Numbered from the stretch's first letter, positions 1-8,436 are shown. The stretch: DNA of 64,000 nt from an uncultured Bacteroidaceae bacterium (GCA_944320965.1 CALUJO010000001.1:75458-139457); one strand, 5' to 3'. Translations and numbers: made by a program. Notes: generated by a model from the sequence alone, not told the origin.

Positions 1-911
1 ATGTTGTAAGGGAACTGGGTGATGTGGGCAATGATATACAGATTTACGGCAACAGATTGTACGTTGTAGTCAACTGTTCTCACAAAGTTGAAGTTCTTGA
101 TGCCCATACCGGAGTAAGAATCGGACAGGTTGATATACCTAACTGCCGTTATATCCGCTTTTACAGAGGATATGCCTATGTAAGTTCGTATGTAGGTCCG
201 GTACTGATTGACCCTAATGCCCCTTTGGGAGCAGTGTACAAGGTTGATACGGCAAGTCTTGAAGTCAAGGCCAAGGTATCGGTAGGTTACCAGCCTGAAG
301 AAATGGAAATAATTGATGATTACATGTATGTTGCAAATTCTGGCGGTTACAGAGCCGAACTGGGGTATGACAATACAATATCAGTGATAGAAATGGAAGG
401 ATTCAAGCAGGTTGAGAAGATATCTGTATCCATAAACCTTCACAGGGTAAAGAAGGACAACAGAAAACAGCTTTGGGTAAGTTCAAGAGGTGATTACAGA
501 AATGTCAAGTCAAATCTTTTTGTACTTGCCAAAAAAAGCGGATATAACCGTATGGAAGTTATAAAGACAATGGATATTCCATGTTCTAACATGGCTGTTC
601 ATGGCGATTCAATTTATCTGTACAGTACGGAATGGAATGATTTTGCAGCCCAGAATACGGTGAGTTATGCAATAGTCAACACATTGACGCTGGAAGTTGT
701 AAGCAGGAATTTCATTACAGACGGGACAGAAAAGGATATAACCATACCGTATGGGATAGCAGTGCACCCTGAAAACGGTGACATATACATCACCGATGCC
801 AAAAATTATGTTTCAAGTGGTACGCTGTATTGCTATGACAGGTATGGTAAAAGGAAATGGAGTGTAAGGACAGGCGATATTCCTGCGCATATGGTATTCT
901 TATACAAGTAG
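1..911 (+). CDS. BtuG-like beta-propeller surface protein (5' truncated by window edge)
   Basis: The reading frame is already open at base 3 and stays open to the stop at 909-911, so the N-terminus (including any lipoprotein signal) lies outside the window; the GTG at 24 is internal. The roughly 300 visible residues are repeated beta-strand blades of the YncE/DUF5074 type (for example YVVVNCSHKVEVLDAHTG, YMYVANSGG and GDIYITDA). This looks like the seven-bladed propeller of BtuG, the surface lipoprotein that captures cobalamin for BtuB in gut Bacteroides. The ELGDVGNDI-IYG start of the propeller is what I associate with that family. The next gene begins 3 bases after the stop, so they form an operon. 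The B12 link is inference; the propeller fold is clear. Confidence 0.7.
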   Translation, partial: VVRELGDVGNDIQIYGNRLYVVVNCSHKVEVLDAHTGVRIGQVDIPNCRYIRFYRGYAYVSSYVGPVLIDPNAPLGAVYKVDTASLEVKAKVSVGYQPEEMEIIDDYMYVANSGGYRAELGYDNTISVIEMEGFKQVEKISVSINLHRVKKDNRKQLWVSSRGDYRNVKSNLFVLAKKSGYNRMEVIKTMDIPCSNMAVHGDSIYLYSTEWNDFAAQNTVSYAIVNTLTLEVVSRNFITDGTEKDITIPYGIAVHPENGDIYITDAKNYVSSGTLYCYDRYGKRKWSVRTGDIPAHMVFLYK

Positions 912-914
912 ACT

Positions 915-2147
915 ATGAGAGTGATTTTAAAGATAATGTTATTCGTTGTCAGTGCTTTAATACTGGCTGGATGCAAGGAGAATATACCGATGCAGAATCT
1001 TGGCATTGACGATTTCTATTACATATACAGGATGCAGAAGCTGAAGCTCAATCCTGCATATACGGGGGAGAAGTACAGGTGGATATTGCATACTGAGGAT
1101 GGAAAGGACAGTATAGTTTCGGAAGACAGGTCTTATATATTCCTGTCCGAAGAGGAAGGTACATACAGCTTGAGTTTTGAGATTGTAGACAAAGAAACCC
1201 CGTATCTGCACAATTTCACTGTAAGTGTTATGCACGAGGATATTGAGTACAGCCCTTATATAAGCCGTGTATATGAATACCGTCCTGCTCCAGGACAGTT
1301 TGTAAACATCATGCCGCAGTTTGAAGAGGGTGATACCGAAGCCGATATATTGAAAAAAGCGGAAGAGTCAATTTCCGGAACAAACAATATAATGGTTTCA
1401 CTTGGAGCTTACGGAGGATACATAACCTTTGGGTTTGACCATACCGTAATAAACAGAAAAGGCGAGATGGATTTTCTGATAGAAGGCAATTCCTTCTATT
1501 CGGACATACCTGATTACAGCACAGATAAAGGCGGAAGTTCAGAGCCCGGAATTGTAATGGTATCAATTGATGAGAACATGAACGGTCTGCCTGATGACAA
1601 ATGGTATGAACTTGCGGGCAGCGAGTATTATAAACCCACTACTTTGAAGAACTATAGCATAACCTATTACAGACCGGACAGCACCAGAAAGCCCGTACCT
1701 GATATTACCGGAGTCTTGTCGGATACTGAGTATATACCATGGTATGACAATACTGGCGACAGCGGTTTTGTTGCCAGAAACATATATCACACTCAGGATT
1801 ATTATCCGAAATGGATTGATGAAGATGAACTGACATTTAGCGGGACTTTGCTTCCTGACAACGGTAAAGACGAGAGCGGTTTTGGGTCTTACTTTGTTCT
1901 GTATTCGTTTGATTGGGGATATGCCGACAATCATCCTAATGAGAAAAAGGACCTCATAAGTTTCAATATTGAATGGGCTGTTGACAGTGAAGGAAATCCT
2001 GTTCATTTGCCTGGAATAGACTTTGTCAGGGTATATACGGGTGTCAACCAGTATTGCGGCTGGCTTGGTGAGACATCAACTGAGATAAGTCATGCAAGGG
2101 ATCTTCATATTCCCGAAAATTCTCTTCCTGACCCTTTAAGCAGATAA
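915..2147 (+). CDS. Surface lipoprotein, PKD-like N-terminus, unknown function
   Basis: A 410-residue protein with a lipoprotein signal peptide: a hydrophobic stretch ends in LILAGC, so Cys20 would be lipidated after signal peptidase II cleavage. Residues 30-110 look like a PKD/Ig-type sandwich (IFLSEEEGTYSLSFEIVD). The remainder is a beta-rich domain with calcium-loop-like stretches (DENMNGLPDD). It starts 3 bases after the upstream propeller gene and is followed 29 bases later by a second propeller protein, so the three are probably co-transcribed. Proteins of this kind occur beside BtuB/BtuG genes in Bacteroidales. I cannot name a specific function; a structural or ligand-binding accessory role at the outer surface is inferred. 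Confidence 0.65.
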   Translation: MRVILKIMLFVVSALILAGCKENIPMQNLGIDDFYYIYRMQKLKLNPAYTGEKYRWILHTEDGKDSIVSEDRSYIFLSEEEGTYSLSFEIVDKETPYLHNFTVSVMHEDIEYSPYISRVYEYRPAPGQFVNIMPQFEEGDTEADILKKAEESISGTNNIMVSLGAYGGYITFGFDHTVINRKGEMDFLIEGNSFYSDIPDYSTDKGGSSEPGIVMVSIDENMNGLPDDKWYELAGSEYYKPTTLKNYSITYYRPDSTRKPVPDITGVLSDTEYIPWYDNTGDSGFVARNIYHTQDYYPKWIDEDELTFSGTLLPDNGKDESGFGSYFVLYSFDWGYADNHPNEKKDLISFNIEWAVDSEGNPVHLPGIDFVRVYTGVNQYCGWLGETSTEISHARDLHIPENSLPDPLSR

Positions 2148-2176
2148 ATACATTATTAACCAAACAAATATTTTTT

Positions 2177-4534
2177 ATGCGAAAAATGAAGTTTATTTTT
2201 ACAACAGTCATGGTGTCCTCAGCAATGGGACTGATGGCACAACAGTTTAAGGTTCAGGGAGTTGAGAGGAACGGATACATGTCTCCAGCTTCTGTAAATG
2301 AAGAAGTTGCAGTAAACATCAGCTTTGATGACATTGCTTATTGGGTAGGTGAAGGCGAAAACTCTTCTGCCTTGGTTGTCAAATGGGATGACAATACCGA
2401 TAAAAAGACTTTGCTTGTATGGGGTTATAAGTGGTCAACACCAGAAGAAGGTACAGGTATTGCAATGATGGAAGCAATAGCAAAGGCCGATCCCAGATTT
2501 TATATGTTGACATATAGTGGAACACAGTTCGGTACTACTGTTGGCGGAATGGGTTATGACCTTGACAATGACAATGATATTGCTCTTGTATATAAAGATA
2601 CAGAGTACAAACCAACTGATGGCATTGTGAATATTTCCGATTATTCTTTTGACGATTATATGGCAAAGGATACTGATGACCATTGGAATTCGGGCTGGTA
2701 TAACGGATACTGGAGTTATTGGACTGCCGAGAGTACTGATGGAGTTTACGGATATGCATCGGTTGGATGTTCTTCCCGCAAGCTTGTTGACGGTTCTGTT
2801 GACGGATGGTCGTTCATGGCAGATATGAGTAACTGGAACAGTAATGACATGAGTGGTGAAGTAGAGTATGTAAAAGACCCGCAGGCTACAGAAGAACCTG
2901 TAGTTGTTGATTATACAACCGGAAGATTCATATTGAACGAGGGCTGGTTCGGGCATGAAAACTCTACATTGAATTATCTTACAAAAGATGGAGAATGGGT
3001 TTACCGTGCATTCCAAAAGGAAAATCCAGGTATGGAAATAGGTGCGACTTCACAGTTTGCCACTTTCTACGGCGATAAACTTTTCATTGTTGCCAAGCAG
3101 TCAAAAGACCCGGGAGCATCAGTGGGCGGTGGACGTCTGACTGTCTGTGATGCAAAAACTCTGAAATGTTTGAAACAGTTTGAGAATATTTCTACCGACG
3201 GTAACGGAAGTTCAAATGCCGACGGTCGCGGTTTTCTTGGTGTCAACGAAAACAAGGCGTATATTGGTTCAAGTAACGGCATTTACATATTTGATATTGC
3301 GAACCTTGAAATAAAGGGAAAGCTGACAGGTACTGAGAATGAAGGTGGCAGTGGTTATGAAAATCTGTATGGTGGCCAGATAGGTACAATGGTGAGAGTA
3401 AATGAGAATGTATATGCCGTACACCAGAAGATGGGAATTATGGTTATAGATGCTGAGGCTGATACAGTGAAGACTGTGATTGCTGGACCAGACAGTTGGG
3501 GTTACGGCTCTGTTGTTCTTTCAAAGGACGGAAATCTTTGGGCAAGTGTGTCTGCATCATCTGGAAGCGGACAGGCAGCTCCGTTCATTATGAAGATTAA
3601 TCCCGAAACTTGTGATACAGTAAGGGTAAATATGCCTGAAGGCATTTATCCTCCTGCCAATTCATGGTATGCATGGACTCCTGACTGTTTTTGCGCAAGT
3701 ACACAGCAGAATGTACTTTACTGGAACGGAGGTGAGAGCAGCTGGTTTAGCGGAAAAATGATATTCAAGTATGACATTGACAGCAATTCGTTTACAAAAT
3801 TCCTTGATTTCAGCACTGATCCGGACAACTGGCAGATTTATGGCTGTTCTTTCAGAGTTGACCCTGTAACTGACAACTCTTTTGTTTCGCTTTACCATCA
3901 ATTCTCCGACCCTACATTTGTCACAAGAGAATATGACAATCAGGGTAATCTAGTAAAAGAATACAGCATGATTTCAAACTACTGGTTCCCAAGTATTCCT
4001 GTATTCCCTGACAATGAGCTTCCTGTTGTTGCCGGACTTGAGTCTGTTAAGGTTGATTCTGCTGAACCGTTTACCATATCTCTTGCTTCTGTAGCTACTG
4101 ATGCTGATAATATGCAGGCTGCAATGGTAAAGACTGTCAAGGATATATCAGACAGAGATGTTGTTGATGCTGTAATCAGAGGCGGAAATCTTGATATAAT
4201 TCCTCAGGGAAAGAACGGACAGGCTGATATAACAATCGGTATCAATTCAAACGGAAAGCTTGCCGAAGCAATCGTATCCGTATATGTAGAAGAGGCTACA
4301 TCAGTTGATGAAACAGAATCTTACAGGTCAATCTACTTCTATGACGGAATGATTACTGCAAATGGTTATGAGAATTATGACTTTGTCTTGTATAATGTTG
4401 CAGGTCAGAAGATTATGAACTTTACGGCTGACAGTGATATTTATTCTGTTTCTGTATCCTTGAAGTCAGGAGCATATATCCTGAAGGGAACAGACGGACA
4501 GCATAATGTTTCATTCAAATTCATATCAAAGTAA
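2177..4534 (+). CDS. T9SS-exported propeller protein, DUF5074-like
   Basis: A 785-residue secreted protein. It has a signal peptide (residues 1-21, ending GLMA-QQ), then an N-terminal domain of about 220 residues rich in Trp, Tyr and Asp (VWGYKW, GYDLDNDND, HWNSGWYNGYW). A beta-propeller follows from about 245 to 620 (RLTVCDAKTLKCLKQF and similar blades), then an Ig-like domain at about 625-715. The C-terminus, about 718-785, is a type IX secretion sorting domain (VLYNVAGQKIM, SGAYILK). The ATG at 2186 (Met4) is an equally possible start. It lies in an operon with the BtuG-like propeller and lipoprotein, so a corrinoid-related binding role is plausible but unproven. A strong terminator follows 20 bases after the stop. 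Confidence 0.65.
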   Translation: MRKMKFIFTTVMVSSAMGLMAQQFKVQGVERNGYMSPASVNEEVAVNISFDDIAYWVGEGENSSALVVKWDDNTDKKTLLVWGYKWSTPEEGTGIAMMEAIAKADPRFYMLTYSGTQFGTTVGGMGYDLDNDNDIALVYKDTEYKPTDGIVNISDYSFDDYMAKDTDDHWNSGWYNGYWSYWTAESTDGVYGYASVGCSSRKLVDGSVDGWSFMADMSNWNSNDMSGEVEYVKDPQATEEPVVVDYTTGRFILNEGWFGHENSTLNYLTKDGEWVYRAFQKENPGMEIGATSQFATFYGDKLFIVAKQSKDPGASVGGGRLTVCDAKTLKCLKQFENISTDGNGSSNADGRGFLGVNENKAYIGSSNGIYIFDIANLEIKGKLTGTENEGGSGYENLYGGQIGTMVRVNENVYAVHQKMGIMVIDAEADTVKTVIAGPDSWGYGSVVLSKDGNLWASVSASSGSGQAAPFIMKINPETCDTVRVNMPEGIYPPANSWYAWTPDCFCASTQQNVLYWNGGESSWFSGKMIFKYDIDSNSFTKFLDFSTDPDNWQIYGCSFRVDPVTDNSFVSLYHQFSDPTFVTREYDNQGNLVKEYSMISNYWFPSIPVFPDNELPVVAGLESVKVDSAEPFTISLASVATDADNMQAAMVKTVKDISDRDVVDAVIRGGNLDIIPQGKNGQADITIGINSNGKLAEAIVSVYVEEATSVDETESYRSIYFYDGMITANGYENYDFVLYNVAGQKIMNFTADSDIYSVSVSLKSGAYILKGTDGQHNVSFKFISK

Positions 4535-4554
4535 AATAGCTACTTTTCCTAAAT

Positions 4555-4620
4555 AAAAACTTCCTGCCTTTTACCCGAAAACATTCAAGGTTTTGGTCAA
4601 AAAGGCAGGAAGTTTTTTAT
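4555..4620. terminator. Strong bidirectional terminator between convergent genes
   Basis: An 18-bp perfect stem (4555-4572 with 4600-4617) is flanked by A-rich and T-rich tracts, so it can stop transcription from both the plus-strand propeller operon and the minus-strand phosphofructokinase gene. Its loop carries one copy of the dispersed CATTCAAGG/TTTTGG repeat described separately. Confidence 0.9.
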
Positions 4621-4648
4621 TAAATCATTCAAGGTTTTTGGGCAAAAA
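4582..4648. repeat. Two direct copies of dispersed TTTTGCCC-type intergenic repeat
   Basis: Copy 1 at 4582-4603 and copy 2 at 4626-4648 share CATTCAAGGTTTT(T)GG then CAAAAA; one indel and one substitution separate them. Read on the minus strand the motif is TTTTTGCCCAAAAACCTTG. Related copies are present at 19391-19447 and 51797-51865. Copy 1 has been captured in the loop of the terminator. Confidence 0.6.
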
Positions 4649-4670
4649 TATGCGCATGTAAACCGGAATG

Positions 4671-5687
4671 TTATTTACCGAAATAGACTCCCATCTTGCG
4701 TCCCTGTATGATAAGGTCGTTGTCTTCGGTTACAAGTTTAAGTTTTCCGGCAACTTCGTCAAGAGGTATTGAAGTTATGTCGTTTCCTCTAAGGCATACC
4801 ATTTTGCCGAAATCCTTGTTTGCAATAAGCTCAGCGGCATGGGCACCCATTCTTGTTGCAAGTATTCTGTCGTATGGTGTTGGCGAACCTCCTCGCTGCA
4901 CGTATCCCAGTACGGTTTCCCTTGTCTCTATTCCTGTTTCGTATTCAATCTGCTGTGCAATATATTCGCCTGCACGTTTGGTTGATTCGTGCTGTATCCC
5001 TTCGGCTACAACGACAATTGTATGTGTCTTTCCCTTTTTTACACGGTCTATTATGATGTCTCCTATTTCCTTTATATCAAAATTCATTTCGGGCAGAAGA
5101 ACAATGTCGCCGCCGCCGGCCATGCCTGAATGCAATGCTATCCATCCTGCCTTGTGTCCCATTACTTCTATAACCATAACTCTTTTGTGTGAGCTTGCTG
5201 TAGAGTGCAGTCGGTCGATTGCTTCTGTTGCAATTGATACTGCTGTGTCAAAGCCGAAAGTCTGGTCTGTGCCCCAAACGTCATTGTCGATTGTTTTTGG
5301 AACAGAGACAACGTTTATGCCTATTTCTGCAAGTTTTGCGGCAGATTTCTGCGTGCCGTTTCCTCCTATGCAGACAACCGCATCAAGTTGCATTTCATTT
5401 ATATTGTTCAGGATTGTCCTGTTTCTTTCTTCCTGTTCTTCCAATGATGACTTTTTCTTGAAAGGTTTTACTCTTGATGTACCGAGTATGGTTCCACCAG
5501 AATTGAGAAGACCGGACATTGATTTCTCCGTAAGCTGTACCGTCTCTATTTCAAGCAGTCCTTGAAACCCTCCAAGGATGCCGATAACTTCCATTCCATA
5601 ATGGTTAATAGCCGATTTGCATACACCTCTGATTGTGGCGTTTATTCCGGGGCAGTCTCCGCCTGATGTCAATATACCTATTCTCAT
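4671..5687 (-). CDS. pfkA: 6-phosphofructokinase (group III-like)
   Basis: A 338-residue cytoplasmic enzyme that phosphorylates fructose 6-phosphate to fructose 1,6-bisphosphate, the committing step of glycolysis. Visible motifs: SGGDCPGINATIRG at 8-21 (nucleotide loop), GGNGT at 108-112, and PKTIDND at 130-136 with the catalytic aspartates. A Gly after the Asn of GGNGT is typical of ATP users, whereas the Lys in PKTIDND is shared by pyrophosphate-dependent and group III enzymes. The combination resembles actinobacterial ATP-PFKs, but the donor (ATP or PPi) is not settled. A promoter -7 element lies at 5717-5724, about 30 bases upstream of the start. It is transcribed alone, ending at the bidirectional terminator. 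Confidence 0.93.
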   Translation of the reverse strand: MRIGILTSGGDCPGINATIRGVCKSAINHYGMEVIGILGGFQGLLEIETVQLTEKSMSGLLNSGGTILGTSRVKPFKKKSSLEEQEERNRTILNNINEMQLDAVVCIGGNGTQKSAAKLAEIGINVVSVPKTIDNDVWGTDQTFGFDTAVSIATEAIDRLHSTASSHKRVMVIEVMGHKAGWIALHSGMAGGGDIVLLPEMNFDIKEIGDIIIDRVKKGKTHTIVVVAEGIQHESTKRAGEYIAQQIEYETGIETRETVLGYVQRGGSPTPYDRILATRMGAHAAELIANKDFGKMVCLRGNDITSIPLDEVAGKLKLVTEDNDLIIQGRKMGVYFGK

Positions 5688-5716
5688 AATCTTTCAGTTT
5701 AAACAATCATAGATAA

Positions 5717-5724
5717 CAAAGTTA
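5717..5724 (-). promoter_or_regulatory. Promoter -7 element of pfkA (TAACTTTG)
   Basis: A perfect match to the Bacteroidales -7 consensus TAnnTTTG on the minus strand, 29 bases upstream of the pfkA start codon. No convincing TTTG -33 element is visible at the usual spacing. Confidence 0.5.
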
Positions 5725-5757
5725 TTGATTTTATTTTATTGCCTGTGCATTTTACAA

Positions 5758-5791
5758 AAGAAAACAGCGATATTTCTACCGCTGTTTTTCT
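5758..5791 (-). terminator. Terminator of the CoA-transferase gene
   Basis: A 9-bp stem AAAACAGCG/CGCTGTTTT (5761-5769 with 5780-5788) with a T-rich continuation on the minus strand, 20 bases after the stop of the acetyl-CoA hydrolase/transferase gene. Confidence 0.75.
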
Positions 5792-5810
5792 TTTTTCTAT
5801 ATTTTGAATA

Positions 5811-7310
5811 TTACTTCACATATTCAGCCCAGTTTGTATTTCTCATATCACCTGAACGCATGAATTCGGCATGCATTCCCAATGCTGCTGCCATATTTGA
5901 CGGGATGTGTCCTTTTCCTGAAAGTTTTACATAGTCCCAAAGCAGTTCCTTATAGTCTGGATGAGCACAGTTTTCGATGATTGTCTGTGCGCGCTGTACA
6001 GGGCTCTTTCCACGCAAGTCGGCAACTCCCTGTTCTGTGATAATGATGTTTACATCGTGCTCTGTATGGTCGGCATGTGATACCATAGGAACGATAGAAC
6101 TGATCTTTCCTTCTTTGGCTACTGACGGGCAAGTGAAGATTGAAATGAAGGCATTACGGGTAAAGTCGCCTGAACCGCCGATACCGTTCATCATCTTGTT
6201 ACCGCATATATGTGTTGAATTTGTATGTCCGTATATGTCGGCTTCGATTGCTGTGTTGATAGTGATAAGTCCGAGTCGTCTTACTATTTCAGGGTTGTTT
6301 GAAAGTTCGGATGGTCTGAGCAGAAGCTTGTCATGGAAGAAGTCCATGTTGCTGTATATTTCGTCAAGGCATTCATTGCTTACTGAAAGTGAACAAGTAC
6401 TTCCGAACTTGATACGTCCTTCGCGCATAAGGGCAATAACTGAATCCTGGATAACTTCGGTGTACATTTCAAATGCTGGTATATCCTTGTCACGGCCAAG
6501 TGCTCCTAGTACGGCATTTGCAACGTTTCCTACACCTGACTGGAGTGGAAGGAATGTTGAAGGAATGCATCCTGCTTTCATGTCGGCAGCAAGGAAGTTT
6601 GCTACGTTAAGACCGATTTGGTCGGTGATTGGGTCCGGTGCTGTAAATCCTCTTGCTTCGTCAGGCTTGTTTGTTTCTACGATACCCAGAATCTTTGCAG
6701 GGTCAATCTGAAGGTAATTAGTACCGATTCTGTCGCTTGGTTTGTAGATTGGTATTTCACGACGGTAAGGAGGATCAAGCGGTTCGTACAAGTCGTGCAG
6801 ACCTTTGATTGACTTGCTTTGTGCGGCATTAAGCTCGATGATTACGATATCTGCCATACGTGCGATGGTAGGTGATATACCTACACCTGTTGTAAGGTAA
6901 ACCTTTCCGTCGTCAGTAATGTCACATGCTTCGATAATAGCAACGTTTACTTTCTTGCCCATAAAGCCGAATCTTACTTCCTGTGCCATCTGTGAAAGGT
7001 GAAGGTCGGCATAGTTTACAAGTCCGCTGTTTGCTGCTTTGCGGAAGTCGGCGTTTGTCTGATAAGGTGCGCGGAAGTTAATTGCATTTGCTCTTGTCAA
7101 AACACCGTCAATAGAGTCGCCTGTTGATGCTCCGGTAAATACGTTTATCTTGAACGGATTGCCTTTTGCGTGTTCTTCTTCTGCACGTTTAGCAAGTGCG
7201 ACAGATACTGCTTTTGGTGAACCTGCAGGTGTAAAACCTGAGAAGCCGACATTGTCACCATTTTTGATTACTGCAGCAGCTTCTTCTGCAGTTATTATTC
7301 TGAATGCCAT
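5811..7310 (-). CDS. Acetyl-CoA hydrolase/transferase family (succinate CoA-transferase type)
   Basis: A 499-residue cytoplasmic enzyme of the Cat1/AarC family, which moves CoA between acetate, succinate or propionate through a glutamyl-CoA thioester. Key features: FSGFTPAGSPKA near 23-33, the CoA-binding GVGNVANAV at 259-267, the probable catalytic Glu285 in MYTEVIQD, and GIGGSGDF at 376-383. Length is normal for the family. In fermenting Bacteroidales such an enzyme links acetate formation to the succinate/propionate branch; the exact acyl substrates cannot be read from sequence. It is monocistronic, with a perfect -7 element 59 bases upstream and its own terminator. Confidence 0.9.
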   Translation of the reverse strand: MAFRIITAEEAAAVIKNGDNVGFSGFTPAGSPKAVSVALAKRAEEEHAKGNPFKINVFTGASTGDSIDGVLTRANAINFRAPYQTNADFRKAANSGLVNYADLHLSQMAQEVRFGFMGKKVNVAIIEACDITDDGKVYLTTGVGISPTIARMADIVIIELNAAQSKSIKGLHDLYEPLDPPYRREIPIYKPSDRIGTNYLQIDPAKILGIVETNKPDEARGFTAPDPITDQIGLNVANFLAADMKAGCIPSTFLPLQSGVGNVANAVLGALGRDKDIPAFEMYTEVIQDSVIALMREGRIKFGSTCSLSVSNECLDEIYSNMDFFHDKLLLRPSELSNNPEIVRRLGLITINTAIEADIYGHTNSTHICGNKMMNGIGGSGDFTRNAFISIFTCPSVAKEGKISSIVPMVSHADHTEHDVNIIITEQGVADLRGKSPVQRAQTIIENCAHPDYKELLWDYVKLSGKGHIPSNMAAALGMHAEFMRSGDMRNTNWAEYVK

Positions 7311-7368
7311 ATTAATTATAATTTTATATTAATTTGATTTCGTTTTGATTCATTGTGAATACTTCAAA

Positions 7369-7376
7369 CAAATATA
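7369..7376 (-). promoter_or_regulatory. Promoter -7 element (TATATTTG) of the CoA-transferase gene
   Basis: A perfect TAnnTTTG match on the minus strand, leaving a 5' leader of about 50 bases. The rest of the 261-base gap up to 7571 is AT-rich and shows only the weak hairpin at 7524-7558. Confidence 0.5.
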
Positions 7377-7523
7377 CCTTTTTAATAAGTATGGCATGTT
7401 TAAATAATATCAAAAATAGTATTCTTCGCAGACTTTTTGTTTTTTATTTAGCGTAAAATAAAGGTTTGATGGATATTTTACTTTCATTTTGTCATTTACT
7501 CTTTGCAATATATGTAGCTTATG

Positions 7524-7558
7524 CATGCTTTTGCATCTGTTTTTGGTGCAAAGGCATG
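7524..7558 (-). terminator. Possible terminator hairpin after the AlkD-like gene
   Basis: A 12-bp stem with one mismatch (7524-7535 with 7547-7558, CATGCTTTTGCA against TGCAAAGGCATG), 13 bases downstream of the stop of the minus-strand gene. It lacks a clear T tract on that strand, so it may only mark the transcript end or protect it. Confidence 0.35.
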
Positions 7559-7571
7559 AAGCATTTGTTGT

Positions 7572-8270
7572 TTATTGTCTTTTCATGTAATGGGCACGTG
7601 TTTCTTTGTCAAGCTTTTCTATTGAATATCTGAGCATAGTTCTTGGCATGGTATGGCTGTATTTGTCCAAAAAGGAAATAAGCGTGTTCAAGTCTTTTTT
7701 TCCTGCTTCTCTCAGCATCCATCCGCATGCCTTTTGTATTAGGTCATGTTTGTCGTGCAGCAGAATGGTTGCAATGTTTATGGTGTCTTCCAGTCTTCCT
7801 TTTCTGATAAACCACATCGTACTGACTATACTGATTCGTCTTTCCCAAAGGTTGTCGCTTTCTGCCAGCTTGTATAGAATATCTTTGTCCGAGTCAAGAA
7901 GGTGTGCTCCGCAAATGTAAGGTGCAGATAAATCGACAAGGTCCCAATTGTTTATATTTTTCGTATGTTTGAGGTAGAAATCAAATATTCTGTTTTTTTC
8001 ATCTTTGTCTGCTTTATTGAATTTCTGCACAAGGATTAGTAGGGCACATAACCTTTCTTCATGGATTGGGGATGTGATGAGTTCCTCCAGAGTTTCGTAG
8101 TTTGCGTTTCTGAATTCCTTTGCAATCTTTCTATTGTCCGGCACATTTACTCCGATGAATTTGTCGCCTTCTGCGTACTGTCCTTTTCCTGTCTTGAAGA
8201 AGCTGCTCAGTATTTCTATTTTTTCGGGCTTGGAGTTTTCAAGCAGTCTTTGTCTTATAATGTCTTTCAT
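7572..8270 (-). CDS. AlkD-like DNA alkylation repair glycosylase
   Basis: A 232-residue all-helical HEAT-repeat protein of the AlkD family, which excises bulky or cationic alkylated bases such as 3-methyladenine and 7-methylguanine. The family active-site residues are visible: Trp109 and Asp113 in NNWDLVD, and Trp184 in KACGWMLREAGKK. The N-terminal FFKTGKGQYAEGDKFIGV segment is also characteristic. It is a single gene, divergent from mnmG; the shared upstream region holds a long imperfect hairpin. No recognisable -7 element was found for it. Its role in this organism (constitutive or damage-induced) cannot be judged. Confidence 0.9.
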   Translation of the reverse strand: MKDIIRQRLLENSKPEKIEILSSFFKTGKGQYAEGDKFIGVNVPDNRKIAKEFRNANYETLEELITSPIHEERLCALLILVQKFNKADKDEKNRIFDFYLKHTKNINNWDLVDLSAPYICGAHLLDSDKDILYKLAESDNLWERRISIVSTMWFIRKGRLEDTINIATILLHDKHDLIQKACGWMLREAGKKDLNTLISFLDKYSHTMPRTMLRYSIEKLDKETRAHYMKRQ

Positions 8271-8291
8271 TTTGTCTGTTTCCCTAATTGC

Positions 8292-8346
8292 TGAGAATCG
8301 CGTATTTTCAATCAGAAAAATTTTCTGGCGAAATATACGATTCTCA
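8292..8346. repeat. Long imperfect inverted repeat between AlkD and mnmG
   Basis: Outer arms 8292-8307 and 8331-8346 pair at 14 of 16 positions (TGAGAATCG at one end, CGATTCTCA at the other). Inside lies a second palindrome, CAGAAAA/TTTTCTG (8313-8319 with 8321-8327). It can form a roughly 55-base two-tier hairpin in DNA or RNA. It lies about 90 bases upstream of the mnmG -7 element, so it is more likely an operator or a cruciform site than an mnmG leader. Confidence 0.55.
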
Positions 8347-8436
8347 CGGATTATGTAATTCTCGTTAAATAGCGGTTATCGTTGCTTAAATGCTTTAAAA
8401 TGACTAACAATCAATCGTCGCAACTTGTTTTTTTAC

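Noticed and set aside
4696..5565. Long plus-strand open frame opposite pfkA
   Set aside because: It is the antisense shadow of a clearly recognised phosphofructokinase; its translation has no domain-like pattern.
5977..6711. Plus-strand open frame of 244 codons opposite the CoA-transferase gene
   Set aside because: Antisense of a well-conserved gene with all family motifs; no promoter or homology-like features of its own.
7595..7610. Second parS-like site around a CACGTG core
   Set aside because: The flanking bases do not match the consensus; the same holds for the CACGTG near 24532, which lies in coding sequence.
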